From Blastocatellia bacterium (GTDB lineage Bacteria > Acidobacteriota > Blastocatellia > UBA7656), in assembly GCA_035275065.1 (NCBI GenBank), contig DATENM010000018.1, positions 1 to 64,000 on the forward strand: a DNA stretch of 64,000 nt, in the 5' to 3' direction. The notes beneath the pieces were generated by a model. That model saw nothing but the letters and a program-made list of their open reading frames with translations. It searched no databases and was not told where the DNA came from. The first letter of the stretch is position 1; each line of letters opens with the position of its first letter. This document shows positions 43,712-52,401 of the stretch, piece after piece. Both the position numbers and the translations under genes were made by a program.

Positions 43712-46372
43712 ATGGCAAAGAAGTCTCGGACAAAGCATGCTGGCAAAAAGTCTCACGTCAGCGAGGTGCTGGCCGTCCTACTGGTGGCCGCCGCCGTCCT
43801 CTTGTTTCTGAGCCTCATCACGTTTAACCCCTCGGATGCCAGCTTGAATTCGGTCGCGCCGCCACAGCCGCCGCGCAACCTGATCGGTGTCGTCGGCGCT
43901 AATATCGGCGAGCTGTTCTTGAACCTGTTCGGGCTGGCGGCGCTGGCCATCCCTATCCTGCTGGTGCTGATCGCCGTGGCGACGCGCGCCTTCTTTTCCG
44001 ACGAGTCGGAATTCCCTGTGCGCAAATCCTTCGGCGCGGTGCTGTTGCTGATCGCGCTGTCGGGCGTCCTGGCGCTGTTCCCAAAAGTCGGCTTCGTCCT
44101 ACTCGGCCACTCGCGCAGCAACGGCGGCGGCGTCGGGTATATCCTTGAAGGCGCGCTTGCGGGCGCGCTCAACACCGCCGGCGCGGCTATCGTGCTGACG
44201 GTCGCCGCGGTCCTGACGCTGATGCTGACGATGAACATCTCGCTGGCGGCGCTCGGCGCGGCGTTCGCTTTCGTCGGCAGAGCGACGAATAAGCTGTTCG
44301 CGCGTTTTCAGGCATGGCGCACGGTGCGTGCAGACCAGCGTCGCGAGCTGGCCAAACAGCGCGCTGTCGAACTGGCCGAAGCCCGCCGGCGCGACGACGA
44401 GATGCGCCGCCAACGCGAGCAGGAAGAGAAAGTGCGGCGCGATGATCTGCGCCGTCAGCAAGAAGAAGAGCGCCGCCGCCGCGCCGAAGAGGCCAAGCGG
44501 TTGAAAGAAGAATCGCCTCTCATCGTCAAGTCTTCACGCGCCATAAGCCCTGAGCCGGCGCTGTCGCAGGCGGCGGCCGCGGCAACCGGCGCACCGGCGC
44601 TCGGCGCGGCGGTGATCGAGCCCGACATTGACGACATTGAAGAAGACGATGCGGCCAGCAGCGGCCCGACCTTGTCGCCGCATCGCCAGCGCGCCGCCGA
44701 AATTCTGCGCATGCGCACGGCGCGGCAGGAGCGCGCGCGCGCCGCCCGTAACATCGAAGACGAAGAGGTGATGGACCCGGAAGTCGCCGAGATGGTCGCC
44801 ACCGCTTCCATCGTCCGCACCGCGCCCACAGAAAAAGCCGACAAGCGCGAGCTGACTTCAAAGCGCAAGACGACGGTTGAGACGTCGACCGGCGTGACCT
44901 ACAAGATGCCGTCGCTTGAGCTGTTGGAAATCCCTATCGGTCATCACGAAGAGGCGGAAGAGGAGCTGAAAAAGCGCGCCACCATCCTTGCGGAAAAGTG
45001 CAAAGAGTTCGGCGTCATCGGCCACATTCATAAGATCAATCCCGGCCCGGTCGTCACCACCTTCGAGTTCAAACCCGACCCCGGCATCAAGTACAGCCGC
45101 GTCGTTGGCCTCGCCGACGACCTCTGTCTCGCCTTGCAGGCCGAATCGATCCGCATTGACCGCATCCCCGGCAAGTCAACCGTCGGCATCGAAGTCCCGA
45201 ACCAGACGCGGGAAAAAATCTGCCTGCGCGAGATCATCGAATCGGCGAAGTTCCAGAACTCGCCCTCGAAGCTGACGCTGGCGCTCGGCAAGACGATCAA
45301 CGGCGAAGAGTACATCGCCGACCTGACGAAGATGCCGCACCTGTTGATTGCCGGCGCGACGGGAGCCGGCAAGTCGGTGACGCTCAACTCGATCATCTGC
45401 TCGATGCTCTACAAGGCGTCGCCTGAAGAAGTGAAGTTCATCATGGTTGACCCGAAGCGCGTCGAGCTTGGGCTGTACGAAGGCATCCCGCATTTGCTGA
45501 CGCCCATCGTCACCGACCCGAAGCGCGCCGCCAACGCCCTGAAGTGGGCGGTCAACGAGATGGAGAACCGCTACCGGCAACTGGCGGAGCTTGGCGTGCG
45601 CAACATCGATCAGTACAACCACCAGATTCAGCAGATGACCGTGCCGGCGGTCGCCGCTGACAATCCCGAAGCGCGCAAGCCGCTGCCTTACATCGTCGTG
45701 GCGATAGACGAACTGGCCGACCTGATGATGGTGGCGCGCGGCGATGTCGAAACCAGCATCGCGCGCCTCGCGCAGATGGCGCGCGCCGTCGGCATCCACC
45801 TGGTCGTCGCGACGCAGCGCCCCTCGGTTGACGTCATCACCGGCATTATCAAAGCCAACATCCCGTCGCGCATCGCCTTCCGCGTTTCGTCGAAAGTAGA
45901 CTCGCGGACGATCATTGACTCGAACGGCGCAGAGGCCCTGCTTGGTCAGGGCGATATGTTGTTTTTGCCGCCGGGCACGGCGCGGCTCATCCGCGTGCAT
46001 GGCTCGTTTGTCAACGAGGTCGAGGTCAAGCAGATTGCCGACCACACGCGTCAGCAGGCCGAGCCGGATTACAATGAAGCGGTGACCTTGAGCGATCAGG
46101 ATTCGTCGGGCAGCGACGAGGCCGAGGGGCCGGAAGACGAGATGTTCTCTCAGGCGCTGGAAATCGTCACCGACATGGGGCGAGCTTCGACTTCGGTCTT
46201 GCAGCGGCGGCTGTCGATTGGCTACGGGCGGGCGGCGAAGATTCTGGATATGATGGAGCGGCGCGGCTTCATCGGCCCGTCGGAAGGCGCGTCGAAACCG
46301 CGCAAGGTGCTGCAAGCGGCTTACGACTACCGTGAACGCCTTGGCCAGATTCTCGAAGAGGAAGTGGATTAA
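43712..46372 (+). CDS. ftsK: DNA translocase FtsK/SpoIIIE
   Basis: An 886-residue protein. The N-terminus holds four membrane helices (about 15-185; first VLAVLLVAAAVLLFLSLITF). A charged linker (about 190-400) rich in E, R and Q (REQEEKVRRDDLRRQQEEE) follows. The RecA-like motor has Walker A GATGAGKS (about 548-555) and Walker B VVAIDELADLMM. The C-terminal gamma winged helix, which reads the polar KOPS sequences, is visible as FSQALEIVTDMGRASTSVLQRRLSIGYGRAAKILDMMERRGF. It pumps chromosome termini through the closing septum and activates XerCD. Start chosen at the only ATG near the first membrane segment; ribosome-binding sequence is weak. Confidence 0.96.
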   Translation: MAKKSRTKHAGKKSHVSEVLAVLLVAAAVLLFLSLITFNPSDASLNSVAPPQPPRNLIGVVGANIGELFLNLFGLAALAIPILLVLIAVATRAFFSDESEFPVRKSFGAVLLLIALSGVLALFPKVGFVLLGHSRSNGGGVGYILEGALAGALNTAGAAIVLTVAAVLTLMLTMNISLAALGAAFAFVGRATNKLFARFQAWRTVRADQRRELAKQRAVELAEARRRDDEMRRQREQEEKVRRDDLRRQQEEERRRRAEEAKRLKEESPLIVKSSRAISPEPALSQAAAAATGAPALGAAVIEPDIDDIEEDDAASSGPTLSPHRQRAAEILRMRTARQERARAARNIEDEEVMDPEVAEMVATASIVRTAPTEKADKRELTSKRKTTVETSTGVTYKMPSLELLEIPIGHHEEAEEELKKRATILAEKCKEFGVIGHIHKINPGPVVTTFEFKPDPGIKYSRVVGLADDLCLALQAESIRIDRIPGKSTVGIEVPNQTREKICLREIIESAKFQNSPSKLTLALGKTINGEEYIADLTKMPHLLIAGATGAGKSVTLNSIICSMLYKASPEEVKFIMVDPKRVELGLYEGIPHLLTPIVTDPKRAANALKWAVNEMENRYRQLAELGVRNIDQYNHQIQQMTVPAVAADNPEARKPLPYIVVAIDELADLMMVARGDVETSIARLAQMARAVGIHLVVATQRPSVDVITGIIKANIPSRIAFRVSSKVDSRTIIDSNGAEALLGQGDMLFLPPGTARLIRVHGSFVNEVEVKQIADHTRQQAEPDYNEAVTLSDQDSSGSDEAEGPEDEMFSQALEIVTDMGRASTSVLQRRLSIGYGRAAKILDMMERRGFIGPSEGASKPRKVLQAAYDYRERLGQILEEEVD

Positions 46373-46428
46373 AACGGCGTGCCACGCCGCCCCGATTTGC
46401 AGCGATTTTTTTGATGAATCCGAAAAAG

Positions 46429-46651
46429 TTTTGCACAGGTTTGCGGCAGAAATTGACGAGTCCCCCAAAAAGCCTTAAAAAGCCGCGTAAATCGCGATGT
46501 TCAGGCTCTAAATACAGAAATAATTAAACTTTTGCTGTTAACAGAATTTGAACAAAATCTGTGCAAAGTGCTAAAAGTCCGTAGAATTCAAAAATTTGCG
46601 AGTCAAAGAGAGGGGTTTTCCACAGACTTTTCCACAGAAGCTTGTGGATAA
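46429..46651. other. AT-rich intergenic region with a DnaA-box-like cluster
   Basis: TTTTCCACA (46,616-46,624), TTTTCCACA (46,628-46,636) and TTATCCACA on the minus strand (46,643-46,651, the exact E. coli consensus) occur within 36 bases. TTTTGCACA (46,429-46,437) is a weaker box. The stretch between is clearly AT-richer than the neighbouring genes. No dnaA, dnaN or gidA gene is nearby, so this may be a DnaA-regulated promoter or DnaA-titration site rather than the chromosome origin. The remaining gap between ftsK and the zinc-ribbon gene has no reading frame. Confidence 0.45.
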
Positions 46652-46758
46652 CTTGCTCGCTCAAGCGAACCGTAGGGAAAAGGGGCAGAGCGTCGGGCAT
46701 TCAGGTTTCTCTCCCCGGTTTTTGCCCGGCCCTCGAAATCAACAGGAGTAGAAGGACA

Positions 46759-47418
46759 ATGATTAAGTTCACGGCAAATTATGATGATCTGTCGACAGAT
46801 CGCGGCTATCAGTTCAAGTTTCACTGTGACAAATGCGGCAACGGCTATCTGTCGCATTTTCAGCCATCGCTGACGGGAACGGCGGGCGGACTGCTGCGCG
46901 CCGCCGGCGACCTGTTCGGCGGGGTCTTTTCAAACGCCGGCAACAGCGCTTACGAGATTCAGCGCGCCACCGGCGGCAAGGCCCACGACAGCGCGCTCGA
47001 AAAGGCGGTCGAAGAAGCCAAGGGCTATTTCAAGCAATGTTCGCGCTGCGGCAAGTGGGTCTGTCCAGAGGTCTGCTGGAATGCCAAAGCGGGACTCTGC
47101 GAAGAATGCGCGCCGGACTTTGAAGAGCATTTCGCCGCCAACCGCGCCCAGGCAATGAGCGACGCGGCGCGCGATCAGCTTTATCAAAAGGCGCAGCAGA
47201 CTGACTACGCATCGGGCGTTGATATGCGCGTCGGCGCGAGCGTGCCGCAAGCCTCGCTCTCCTGCCCGTCGTGCGGCGCCAAGACCACCGGCAGCAAGTT
47301 CTGTCCGGAATGCGGCAGCCCGGTCAAACTGAAGCTGACCTGTCCGGGCTGCGGCCATCAGCCGGAAGGCGGGCCGAAGTTCTGCCCAGAGTGCGGCGTG
47401 AAAATGCCTCTGCTTTAG
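46759..47418 (+). CDS. Multi-zinc-ribbon protein
   Basis: A 219-residue soluble protein; ATG 46759 follows AGGAGTAGAAGGACA. Zinc-binding pairs are FHCDKCGNGYL near the N-terminus, CSRCGKWVCPEVCW and LCEECAPDF in the middle, and two C-terminal ribbons, SCPSCGAKTTGSKFCPECGSP and CPGCGHQP with KFCPECGVKM. A glycine-rich stretch (LTGTAGGLLRAAGDLFGG) lies between. The double zinc-ribbon tail is frequent in bacterial scaffold or regulatory proteins; no catalytic domain is visible. Function unknown. Confidence 0.85.
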   Translation: MIKFTANYDDLSTDRGYQFKFHCDKCGNGYLSHFQPSLTGTAGGLLRAAGDLFGGVFSNAGNSAYEIQRATGGKAHDSALEKAVEEAKGYFKQCSRCGKWVCPEVCWNAKAGLCEECAPDFEEHFAANRAQAMSDAARDQLYQKAQQTDYASGVDMRVGASVPQASLSCPSCGAKTTGSKFCPECGSPVKLKLTCPGCGHQPEGGPKFCPECGVKMPLL

Positions 47419-47488
47419 GTGTCGGGTGTCGGGTGTTGGATGGGCGCCAACGCTGATACCCGACACCCAACACCCAGCACCCAACACC
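47418..47488. repeat. Inverted repeat built of GGTGTYGGG units, before mqnA
   Basis: GGTGTCGGGTGTCGGGTGTTGG is partly complementary to CCGACACCCAACACCCAGCACC and the following bases. It consists of three to four iterated nonamers on each side. The right arm ends two bases before the mqnA ATG, leaving no Shine-Dalgarno sequence, so translation may depend on how this hairpin folds. Confidence 0.65.
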
Positions 47489-47489
47489 T

Positions 47490-48302
47490 ATGAATAAGCC
47501 ATTCATTGCGGCGTCGAGTTACTTGAACGCCGCGCCACTCTGGTACAGCTTCCTCTACGGCGAGCAGAAGAGTCGCTGCACGCTGGTGTCGGATGTCGCG
47601 CCGGTTCGTTGTGCGCAGCTGCTTGCCGAACGCCGCGCCGAGGCGGCGCTGATTCCGGTGATCGAGTATCAGCGCCAGGCTGATCTGCTGATTGCGCCGG
47701 GCGCTTGCGTCGCTTCAAAGACGCAGGTGTATAGCGTCGTGCTGGCGTCACGGGTGCCGCTGGCCGAAGTGCGCTCGGTGACGCTCGACACCACTTCGCG
47801 CACCTCGGCGGCACTCGTCGAAATCATCTTCAGCCGATTCTACAAGCTCACGCCGGAATACCGAACGGCGCCGCCGCGCATTCAGGAGATGCTCGAAACC
47901 TCGGACGCGGCGCTGATCATCGGCGACCCGGCGATGATGATTGACCGTCGCGGCCTGCACGTCTACGACCTCGCCGAAGAATGGCGCAAGCATACGGGAT
48001 TGCCGTTCGTCTTCGCTTTCTGGGCGATGCGGCGCGACGCTGCCGATATGTTTGCGCCGGGCGTCGAGCGCCGCGTTGACTTTCGCGCGGCCCGACACGA
48101 AGGCGTAGCGCACGCCGAAGAACTGGCAGCACTCTACTCCGAGCAGCTCGGCATGGCGAAAGGCGAGCTGGTCAGTTACCTCACCAGAAATATCCACTAT
48201 GATCTGGACGACGAAAGCCTGAGCGGGCTAAAGCTCTATTATGAGCTGGCGCATGAATGCGGGCTGATTGACGACGCGCGTCCGCTGATCTTCTGCGAAT
48301 GA
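47490..48302 (+). CDS. mqnA: Chorismate dehydratase (MqnA), futalosine pathway
   Basis: A 270-residue protein of the periplasmic-binding-protein-like fold used by MqnA, which dehydrates chorismate to 3-enolpyruvylbenzoate, the first step of the futalosine route to menaquinone. Family landmarks are AASSYLNAAPLWYSF at the N-terminus, DVAPVRCAQLLAERRAEAALIPVIEY, SVTLDTTSRTSAALV and DAALIIGDPAM. Length is normal. Other mqn genes are not in the window. It starts immediately after a hairpin. A perfect 12-bp stem (AGCCTGCGATGC / GCATCGCAGGCT, 48,308-48,340) follows its stop. Confidence 0.93.
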   Translation: MNKPFIAASSYLNAAPLWYSFLYGEQKSRCTLVSDVAPVRCAQLLAERRAEAALIPVIEYQRQADLLIAPGACVASKTQVYSVVLASRVPLAEVRSVTLDTTSRTSAALVEIIFSRFYKLTPEYRTAPPRIQEMLETSDAALIIGDPAMMIDRRGLHVYDLAEEWRKHTGLPFVFAFWAMRRDAADMFAPGVERRVDFRAARHEGVAHAEELAALYSEQLGMAKGELVSYLTRNIHYDLDDESLSGLKLYYELAHECGLIDDARPLIFCE

Positions 48303-48352
48303 GCAAAAGCCTGCGATGCGAGCGAAGTGCATCGCAGGCTCTTGCGAATCCC

Positions 48353-48479
48353 CTAGAGCGGTTATCAATTGCCTATGGCCTGGGAGCGCGGGCGTCTCGC
48401 CGGCTTTCTTTCACATACGCAAGACGGGCGGGCAAGATGCCCGCGCTCCCAGGCTACACCCATCTGAAAACCGCTCTAG
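48353..48479. repeat. MITE-like element with CTAGAGCGGTT termini
   Basis: Both ends read CTAGAGCGGTT inwards. Inner arms CCTGGGAGCGCGGGC / GCCCGCGCTCCCAGG are perfectly complementary. The 127-bp unit has no coding capacity. The same termini with a different inner stem occur at 57,343-57,450, indicating a family of short mobile repeats. Confidence 0.75.
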
Positions 48480-48513
48480 TTTTTTCAGCTCGCCTCTTGA
48501 AGAATATGAATCG

Positions 48514-49329
48514 CTATTTTGTTGAAGGATTGCTGTAACCGTAGCGCCGCAGAATCGCCTGCCCTTCGTCGCCGAGAATAAAGTCTACAAAGCGCCGCGC
48601 CAGGTCTTGTTTGCCAGAGGCCCTGATGATCGCCAGCGCCTGGTCTATGGGCTGGTGCAGTCGCTCGTCAACCTCGACGTATTGCCCTTCGCCCGGCTTC
48701 ACCAGGGCCAGCGGGATGAAGGCGATGTCTGCGTTGCCCGACGCAGCGTATTGCTTGGTGTTAGAAACGTTCGTGCCATAGACGACCTTTGACTCGACCG
48801 CCGGCCAGACGTTCAGCGCCTTGAGCGCCTCGACGGTCGCCCGGCCATAGGGCGCGAGGTCGGGCTTGGCGATGGCAATCGTCTTCACGTCCGCGCTCGT
48901 GACATCTTCCAGGCGATTGATCTTGGCCCGGCCCCGCGGGGGCATCCAGGCGACGAGCCGGCCGCGCGCATAGACGGCGCGCGAGTCAGGCACAATCAGG
49001 CCCTTCTGACTCAGCTCATCGACGTGCTCCACGTCAGCCGACGCGAATAGGTCAAAGGGGCCGCCGTTCTCGATCTGCCTGGTCAGATCAGCCGTGCTGC
49101 CGAAGCTGTAGACGACGCGCGCGCCGGTCTTGGCCGTGAATTGACTGGCGACTTCCGCGAAGGCGTCGGTGAGATTTGCGGCGGCGGCCACCGTGATCTC
49201 TGGCGCGTTCTGCTGATCGAGCGCCGGTCGCTGGCGACAGCCGGCAAGCAGAATCAAGCCGACGATCAGCACGGCACAGGGCCTACAGCTTGAGATGAAG
49301 ACGGCCCGCCAGTTTTCAGATCGCTTCAT
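48514..49329 (-). CDS. modA: Molybdate-type ABC transporter substrate-binding lipoprotein
   Basis: A 271-residue lipoprotein with lipobox LLAGC. The mature part fits ModA: ITVAAAANLTDAFAEVASQF, VVYSFGSTADLTRQIENGGPFDLFASAD, IAIAKPDLAPYGRATVEAL, VVYGTNVSNTKQYAASGNADIAFIPLAL. It binds oxyanions such as molybdate or tungstate in the periplasm. It is the last gene of the sulfate operon, 86 bases after cysW, and no modB or modC is present, so it may feed the CysTW permease or act with a distant transporter. Confidence 0.9.
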   Translation of the reverse strand: MKRSENWRAVFISSCRPCAVLIVGLILLAGCRQRPALDQQNAPEITVAAAANLTDAFAEVASQFTAKTGARVVYSFGSTADLTRQIENGGPFDLFASADVEHVDELSQKGLIVPDSRAVYARGRLVAWMPPRGRAKINRLEDVTSADVKTIAIAKPDLAPYGRATVEALKALNVWPAVESKVVYGTNVSNTKQYAASGNADIAFIPLALVKPGEGQYVEVDERLHQPIDQALAIIRASGKQDLARRFVDFILGDEGQAILRRYGYSNPSTK

Positions 49330-49415
49330 GGTTCTCCTCCCTGACGGCTTTGCTCATTTCAGGTCAAGCAAAAACATATGGATTACACGGCTTTATAGCG
49401 ATTTTTTATAATTGC

Positions 49416-50315
49416 CTAAAGCGGCGGAGAGGCGGCGGCGTCCGTGCCGGAATTCCTTTCGGCTCGCCTCTTGAAGAATTCGATGATCATGAGGATGACG
49501 AACGAGATGATCGCAAGCACCACCGCCATGGCGTTGGCGCCGACCGCATTGCGATCATCGAGCGACCGAAAGATGAATAGCGTTGCCGTCTCGGTCAAGC
49601 GGCTGACGCCGCCGCTGACGACCAGCACCGCGCCGATCTCGCCGACGGCGCGGGCAAATGTAAGCGAGACTCCATACAGCAAGCCCCAGCGAATTGCCGG
49701 CAGGGTGACATGGCGGAATGTCTGCAAAGGGCTGGCGCCCATCGTGCGCGCGGCGTTCTCCTGGTCGCGGCTCGCGTGACTCAAGACCGGAACCACTTCG
49801 CGGATCACGAAAGGCAGCGAGATGAAGATCGTCGCGATCAGAATGCCCGGCAGCGCGAAGACGACTTTGATGCCGAGCGCGTCCGTCAGCCCCGTCAGCC
49901 AGCCGTTTCTGCCAAACAGCAAGATGAGCATGAAGCCGGCAATCACCGGCGACACCGCAAACGGCATGTCTACCAGGCCATTGAGCAGGCGCTTGCCCCA
50001 GAAATCATCGCGCGCCAGCACCCACGCGATGCAGAGGCCGAATAGCGTATTGATCACCGTCGCGCCGGCCGCCATCACCAGCGTCAGCTTGAGCGCGCTC
50101 AGGGCATCAGCAGAGGTGACCTGCCGCATAAACGCGCCGGCGCCTTCCGAGAGCGCGCCATAAACGATGGCCACCATCGGCGCAACCAGTAAGCCCGCGG
50201 CGTAGAGCAAGACGAGGGCAACGAGCGCCCATTCGACGAGCCGAGCGCGCACTGGCGGCTTGCGTGAAGACGCCTGCAAGGTCGTCACCGGCTCATCGAT
50301 TATCGCTTGCGACAT
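49416..50315 (-). CDS. cysW: Sulfate ABC transporter permease CysW
   Basis: A 299-residue permease with six membrane helices (for example WALVALVLLYAAGLLVAPMV) and the binding-protein-dependent transport signature ENAARTMGASPLQTFRHVTLPAIRWGLLYG. The terminal motif GAVLVVSGGVSRLTETATLFI is CysW-typical. The ATG at 50315 has GGAGGGG upstream and overlaps the cysT gene by 23 bases. With CysT it forms the membrane channel for sulfate/thiosulfate import. No CysA ATPase gene follows, which is unusual. Confidence 0.94.
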   Translation of the reverse strand: MSQAIIDEPVTTLQASSRKPPVRARLVEWALVALVLLYAAGLLVAPMVAIVYGALSEGAGAFMRQVTSADALSALKLTLVMAAGATVINTLFGLCIAWVLARDDFWGKRLLNGLVDMPFAVSPVIAGFMLILLFGRNGWLTGLTDALGIKVVFALPGILIATIFISLPFVIREVVPVLSHASRDQENAARTMGASPLQTFRHVTLPAIRWGLLYGVSLTFARAVGEIGAVLVVSGGVSRLTETATLFIFRSLDDRNAVGANAMAVVLAIISFVILMIIEFFKRRAERNSGTDAAASPPL

Positions 50316-51159
50316 GGCCCCTCCGGTTGCGGCTCTGTAGCCATTCGACGGTGACGATGAGCGCGAACGACAGCGCCAGCAAGACCAGCGACATGGCGCT
50401 GGCGGCGCGCTCGTTGTGCGATTCGATCTGCCCGTAGACGTAGACCGGCGCGGTCAGCGTGCGCCCGGGGATGTTGCCGGCGACGACGACAATCGAGCCG
50501 AATTCGCCGAGCGCCCGCGCAAAACATAACAGCGAGCCGCTAATCACCGCCGGCGCAATCGTCGGGAAAACGATGCGTCGAAAGGTCGTCCAACGGGACG
50601 CGCCAATCGTGTACGCGGCTTCTTCTTCGCTGCGCTCGGCTTCGATCAACACCGGCTGCACGGAGCGAATCACGAAGGGGTAAGTAATCACCAGCAGCGC
50701 CAGCACGATGCCCGGCGTCGCGAAAATAATCTGGATGCCGTGCGCGCCGAGCCATGCGCCAAGCGTGCGCTGCGGCCCGTAGAGCGCCACCAGCATCACG
50801 CCGGTCACCAGCGTCGGGATCGCAAACGGCATATCGATCAAGCCATTCAACAGGCCGCGCCCATAGAAGCGATAGCGCACGATCACATAAGCCGTCAGCG
50901 TGCCCATCACCGCGTTGATCAAGGTGACGATGACCGCCATGAGGATGGTCAGCTTGAGCGCCGCAAACGCCGCCGGACTGGCGAGGTCTGACCAGAAAGC
51001 GCGCAGGCCATCGCGCAGGCCGTTGGCTAGAATCGCCGCCAGCGGCAGCGCGATCATCACGCCGAGGTAGAGCGCCGCCGTAACGCGCAGTCCCCAACGA
51101 CCCCACGGCAAGGCGACGCGCGCCGGTGACACATCAACGGGTGCGGAGGCGAGTTTCAT
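50293..51159 (-). CDS. cysT: Sulfate ABC transporter permease CysT
   Basis: A 288-residue permease; ATG 51159 is preceded by AAGGGATGG, and the long frame upstream runs through the end of sbp, so it is rejected. Membrane helices include VTAALYLGVMIALPLAAIL and AALKLTILMAVIVTLINAVMG. The coupling-loop signature is EEEAAYTIGASRWTTFRRIVFP. FARALGEFGSIVVVAGNIPG matches CysT/CysU. It lies 22 bases after sbp and overlaps cysW. Confidence 0.94.
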   Translation of the reverse strand: MKLASAPVDVSPARVALPWGRWGLRVTAALYLGVMIALPLAAILANGLRDGLRAFWSDLASPAAFAALKLTILMAVIVTLINAVMGTLTAYVIVRYRFYGRGLLNGLIDMPFAIPTLVTGVMLVALYGPQRTLGAWLGAHGIQIIFATPGIVLALLVITYPFVIRSVQPVLIEAERSEEEAAYTIGASRWTTFRRIVFPTIAPAVISGSLLCFARALGEFGSIVVVAGNIPGRTLTAPVYVYGQIESHNERAASAMSLVLLALSFALIVTVEWLQSRNRRGHVASDNR

Positions 51160-51181
51160 CCCATCCCTTCCGGCGCAAAAC

Positions 51182-52249
51182 TCAGCGCCCTTTCTGCAAC
51201 TCTTCGCTAACGCGTGTATAGGCACCCTGCGGGCCGTAGATGCTGTCGGCGACTTTCTTCCAGCCGCCAAGGTAATCCATCTTCCACAAATCCGCAACTG
51301 CCGGATACTGTGATTTGACTTCCTGAGCGACCGCCTGATCCACAGGGCGCAGTCCATACCTGGCAAAGGCGCGTTGCGCTTCAGCCGACCAGAGGAAGGC
51401 AAGGAAGGCTTCGGCGGCTTCGCGGACGCCGTGCTTATCCACGTACTTGTCGACCAGCGCCGCAGGGTTCTCGATTAAGATCGTCGAGTGCGGGATGACA
51501 TAGTCGTAATTCTGCCCGCCTTGCTTGGCAACCAGCACTTCGTTTTCGTAAGTGACCGCCGCATCGCCGACGCCCTTCTCAAAGTTGGTGATCGATTCGC
51601 GCGCCCCTTTGTCCATGATCGAGACGTTGTGAAAGACGTTCTTGAGAAACTCCTGCGCCGCCGCCGGATCGTCTTTGGCGACGCCGGCATAACCGCGCAG
51701 CGCCGCGCCGTACATCGCGTTGATGTTCCACTGCGCGCCGCCCGAAGTCTTGGGGTCAGGCGTCAAGATGTTCAGCCCGGGCTGCGCGAGGTCGGCCCAG
51801 TCTTTAATGCCTTTGGGATTGCCGGGGCGCACGGCGATGACGACAATCGAAGTGCTGATCATGCCGCGGTTCGCTTTCGCCTTCCAGTCGTGGGTGATCA
51901 ATCCGGCTTCACTGATCTTGTCAATGTCACCTTCGAGCGACAGTGCCGCGATGTCGGCTTCAAAGCCGCCGGTGATGGCGCGCGCCTGTGCGCCGCTGCC
52001 TTGATAAGACTCCTGAAACTCGACATCCTGCCCGGTCTTCTCTTTCCAGTACTTTTGAAATGCCGGGATGATGGCTTTGCCATAGGCTTCGCGCGGCGTC
52101 GTGTAACCGCCGAGGATCAATGTCACGCGGTTGCCGCTCTTACTTGATCCGCCGCCGCAGCCTTCGAGTGATACGCTCAGCATCAACAGCAGAAGGCCCA
52201 CGACGGCAGCCGGCCAGCCGGAAGTACGTTTCGCGATTTTTCGTTGCAT
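51182..52249 (-). CDS. sbp: Sulfate-binding lipoprotein (Sbp/CysP type)
   Basis: A 355-residue protein with a lipobox (SLEGC), anchored to the membrane. Family landmarks are VTLILGGYTTPREAYGKAIIPAF, ESYQGSGAQARAI, GFEADIAALSLEGDIDKI, ISTSIVVIAVRPGNPKGI, GDAAVTYENEVLVAK and FARYGLRPVDQAVA. It captures sulfate or thiosulfate for CysTW. It is the first gene of the operon sbp-cysT-cysW-modA, and its leader contains a cyclic-di-AMP-type riboswitch 150 bases upstream of the ATG. Confidence 0.93.
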   Translation of the reverse strand: MQRKIAKRTSGWPAAVVGLLLLMLSVSLEGCGGGSSKSGNRVTLILGGYTTPREAYGKAIIPAFQKYWKEKTGQDVEFQESYQGSGAQARAITGGFEADIAALSLEGDIDKISEAGLITHDWKAKANRGMISTSIVVIAVRPGNPKGIKDWADLAQPGLNILTPDPKTSGGAQWNINAMYGAALRGYAGVAKDDPAAAQEFLKNVFHNVSIMDKGARESITNFEKGVGDAAVTYENEVLVAKQGGQNYDYVIPHSTILIENPAALVDKYVDKHGVREAAEAFLAFLWSAEAQRAFARYGLRPVDQAVAQEVKSQYPAVADLWKMDYLGGWKKVADSIYGPQGAYTRVSEELQKGR

Positions 52250-52352
52250 AAACAGTCACCCTCTAGCGGCGCTCGGAGTCACGCTCGTCGAGCCGCTCAT
52301 GTTTCATGAAGTTCGAGCAAGGGAATTCGCCGGAAGCTCAAGAGCAAGGAAA

Positions 52353-52379
52353 GGGCGCGGAGCCATACGCCCCGCGCCC
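52353..52379 (-). terminator. Terminator-like hairpin between riboswitch and sbp
   Basis: On the minus strand GGGCGCGG and CCGCGCCC form an eight-pair GC stem with an 11-base loop, followed by TTTCCTT. It lies between the aptamer and the sbp start and is the best candidate for an expression platform. The T-tract is weak. Confidence 0.55.
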
Positions 52380-52401
52380 GAATCTCGTCGCGGCGTAATG
52401 C

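Noticed and set aside
45176..46468. A 430-codon frame on the minus strand opposite ftsK
   Set aside because: Lies wholly opposite a clear FtsK motor and has low-complexity, arginine- and aspartate-rich sequence typical of antisense frames in GC-rich DNA.
46429..46651. Chromosomal replication origin (oriC)
   Set aside because: DnaA boxes are present, but no dnaA, dnaN, rpmH or gidA neighbour and no GC-skew evidence; kept only as a DnaA-box cluster.
47418..47488. Iterated GGTGTYGGG units taken for a CRISPR-like array
   Set aside because: Units are contiguous and form one hairpin; there are no spacers and no cas genes. I found no CRISPR array anywhere in the window.
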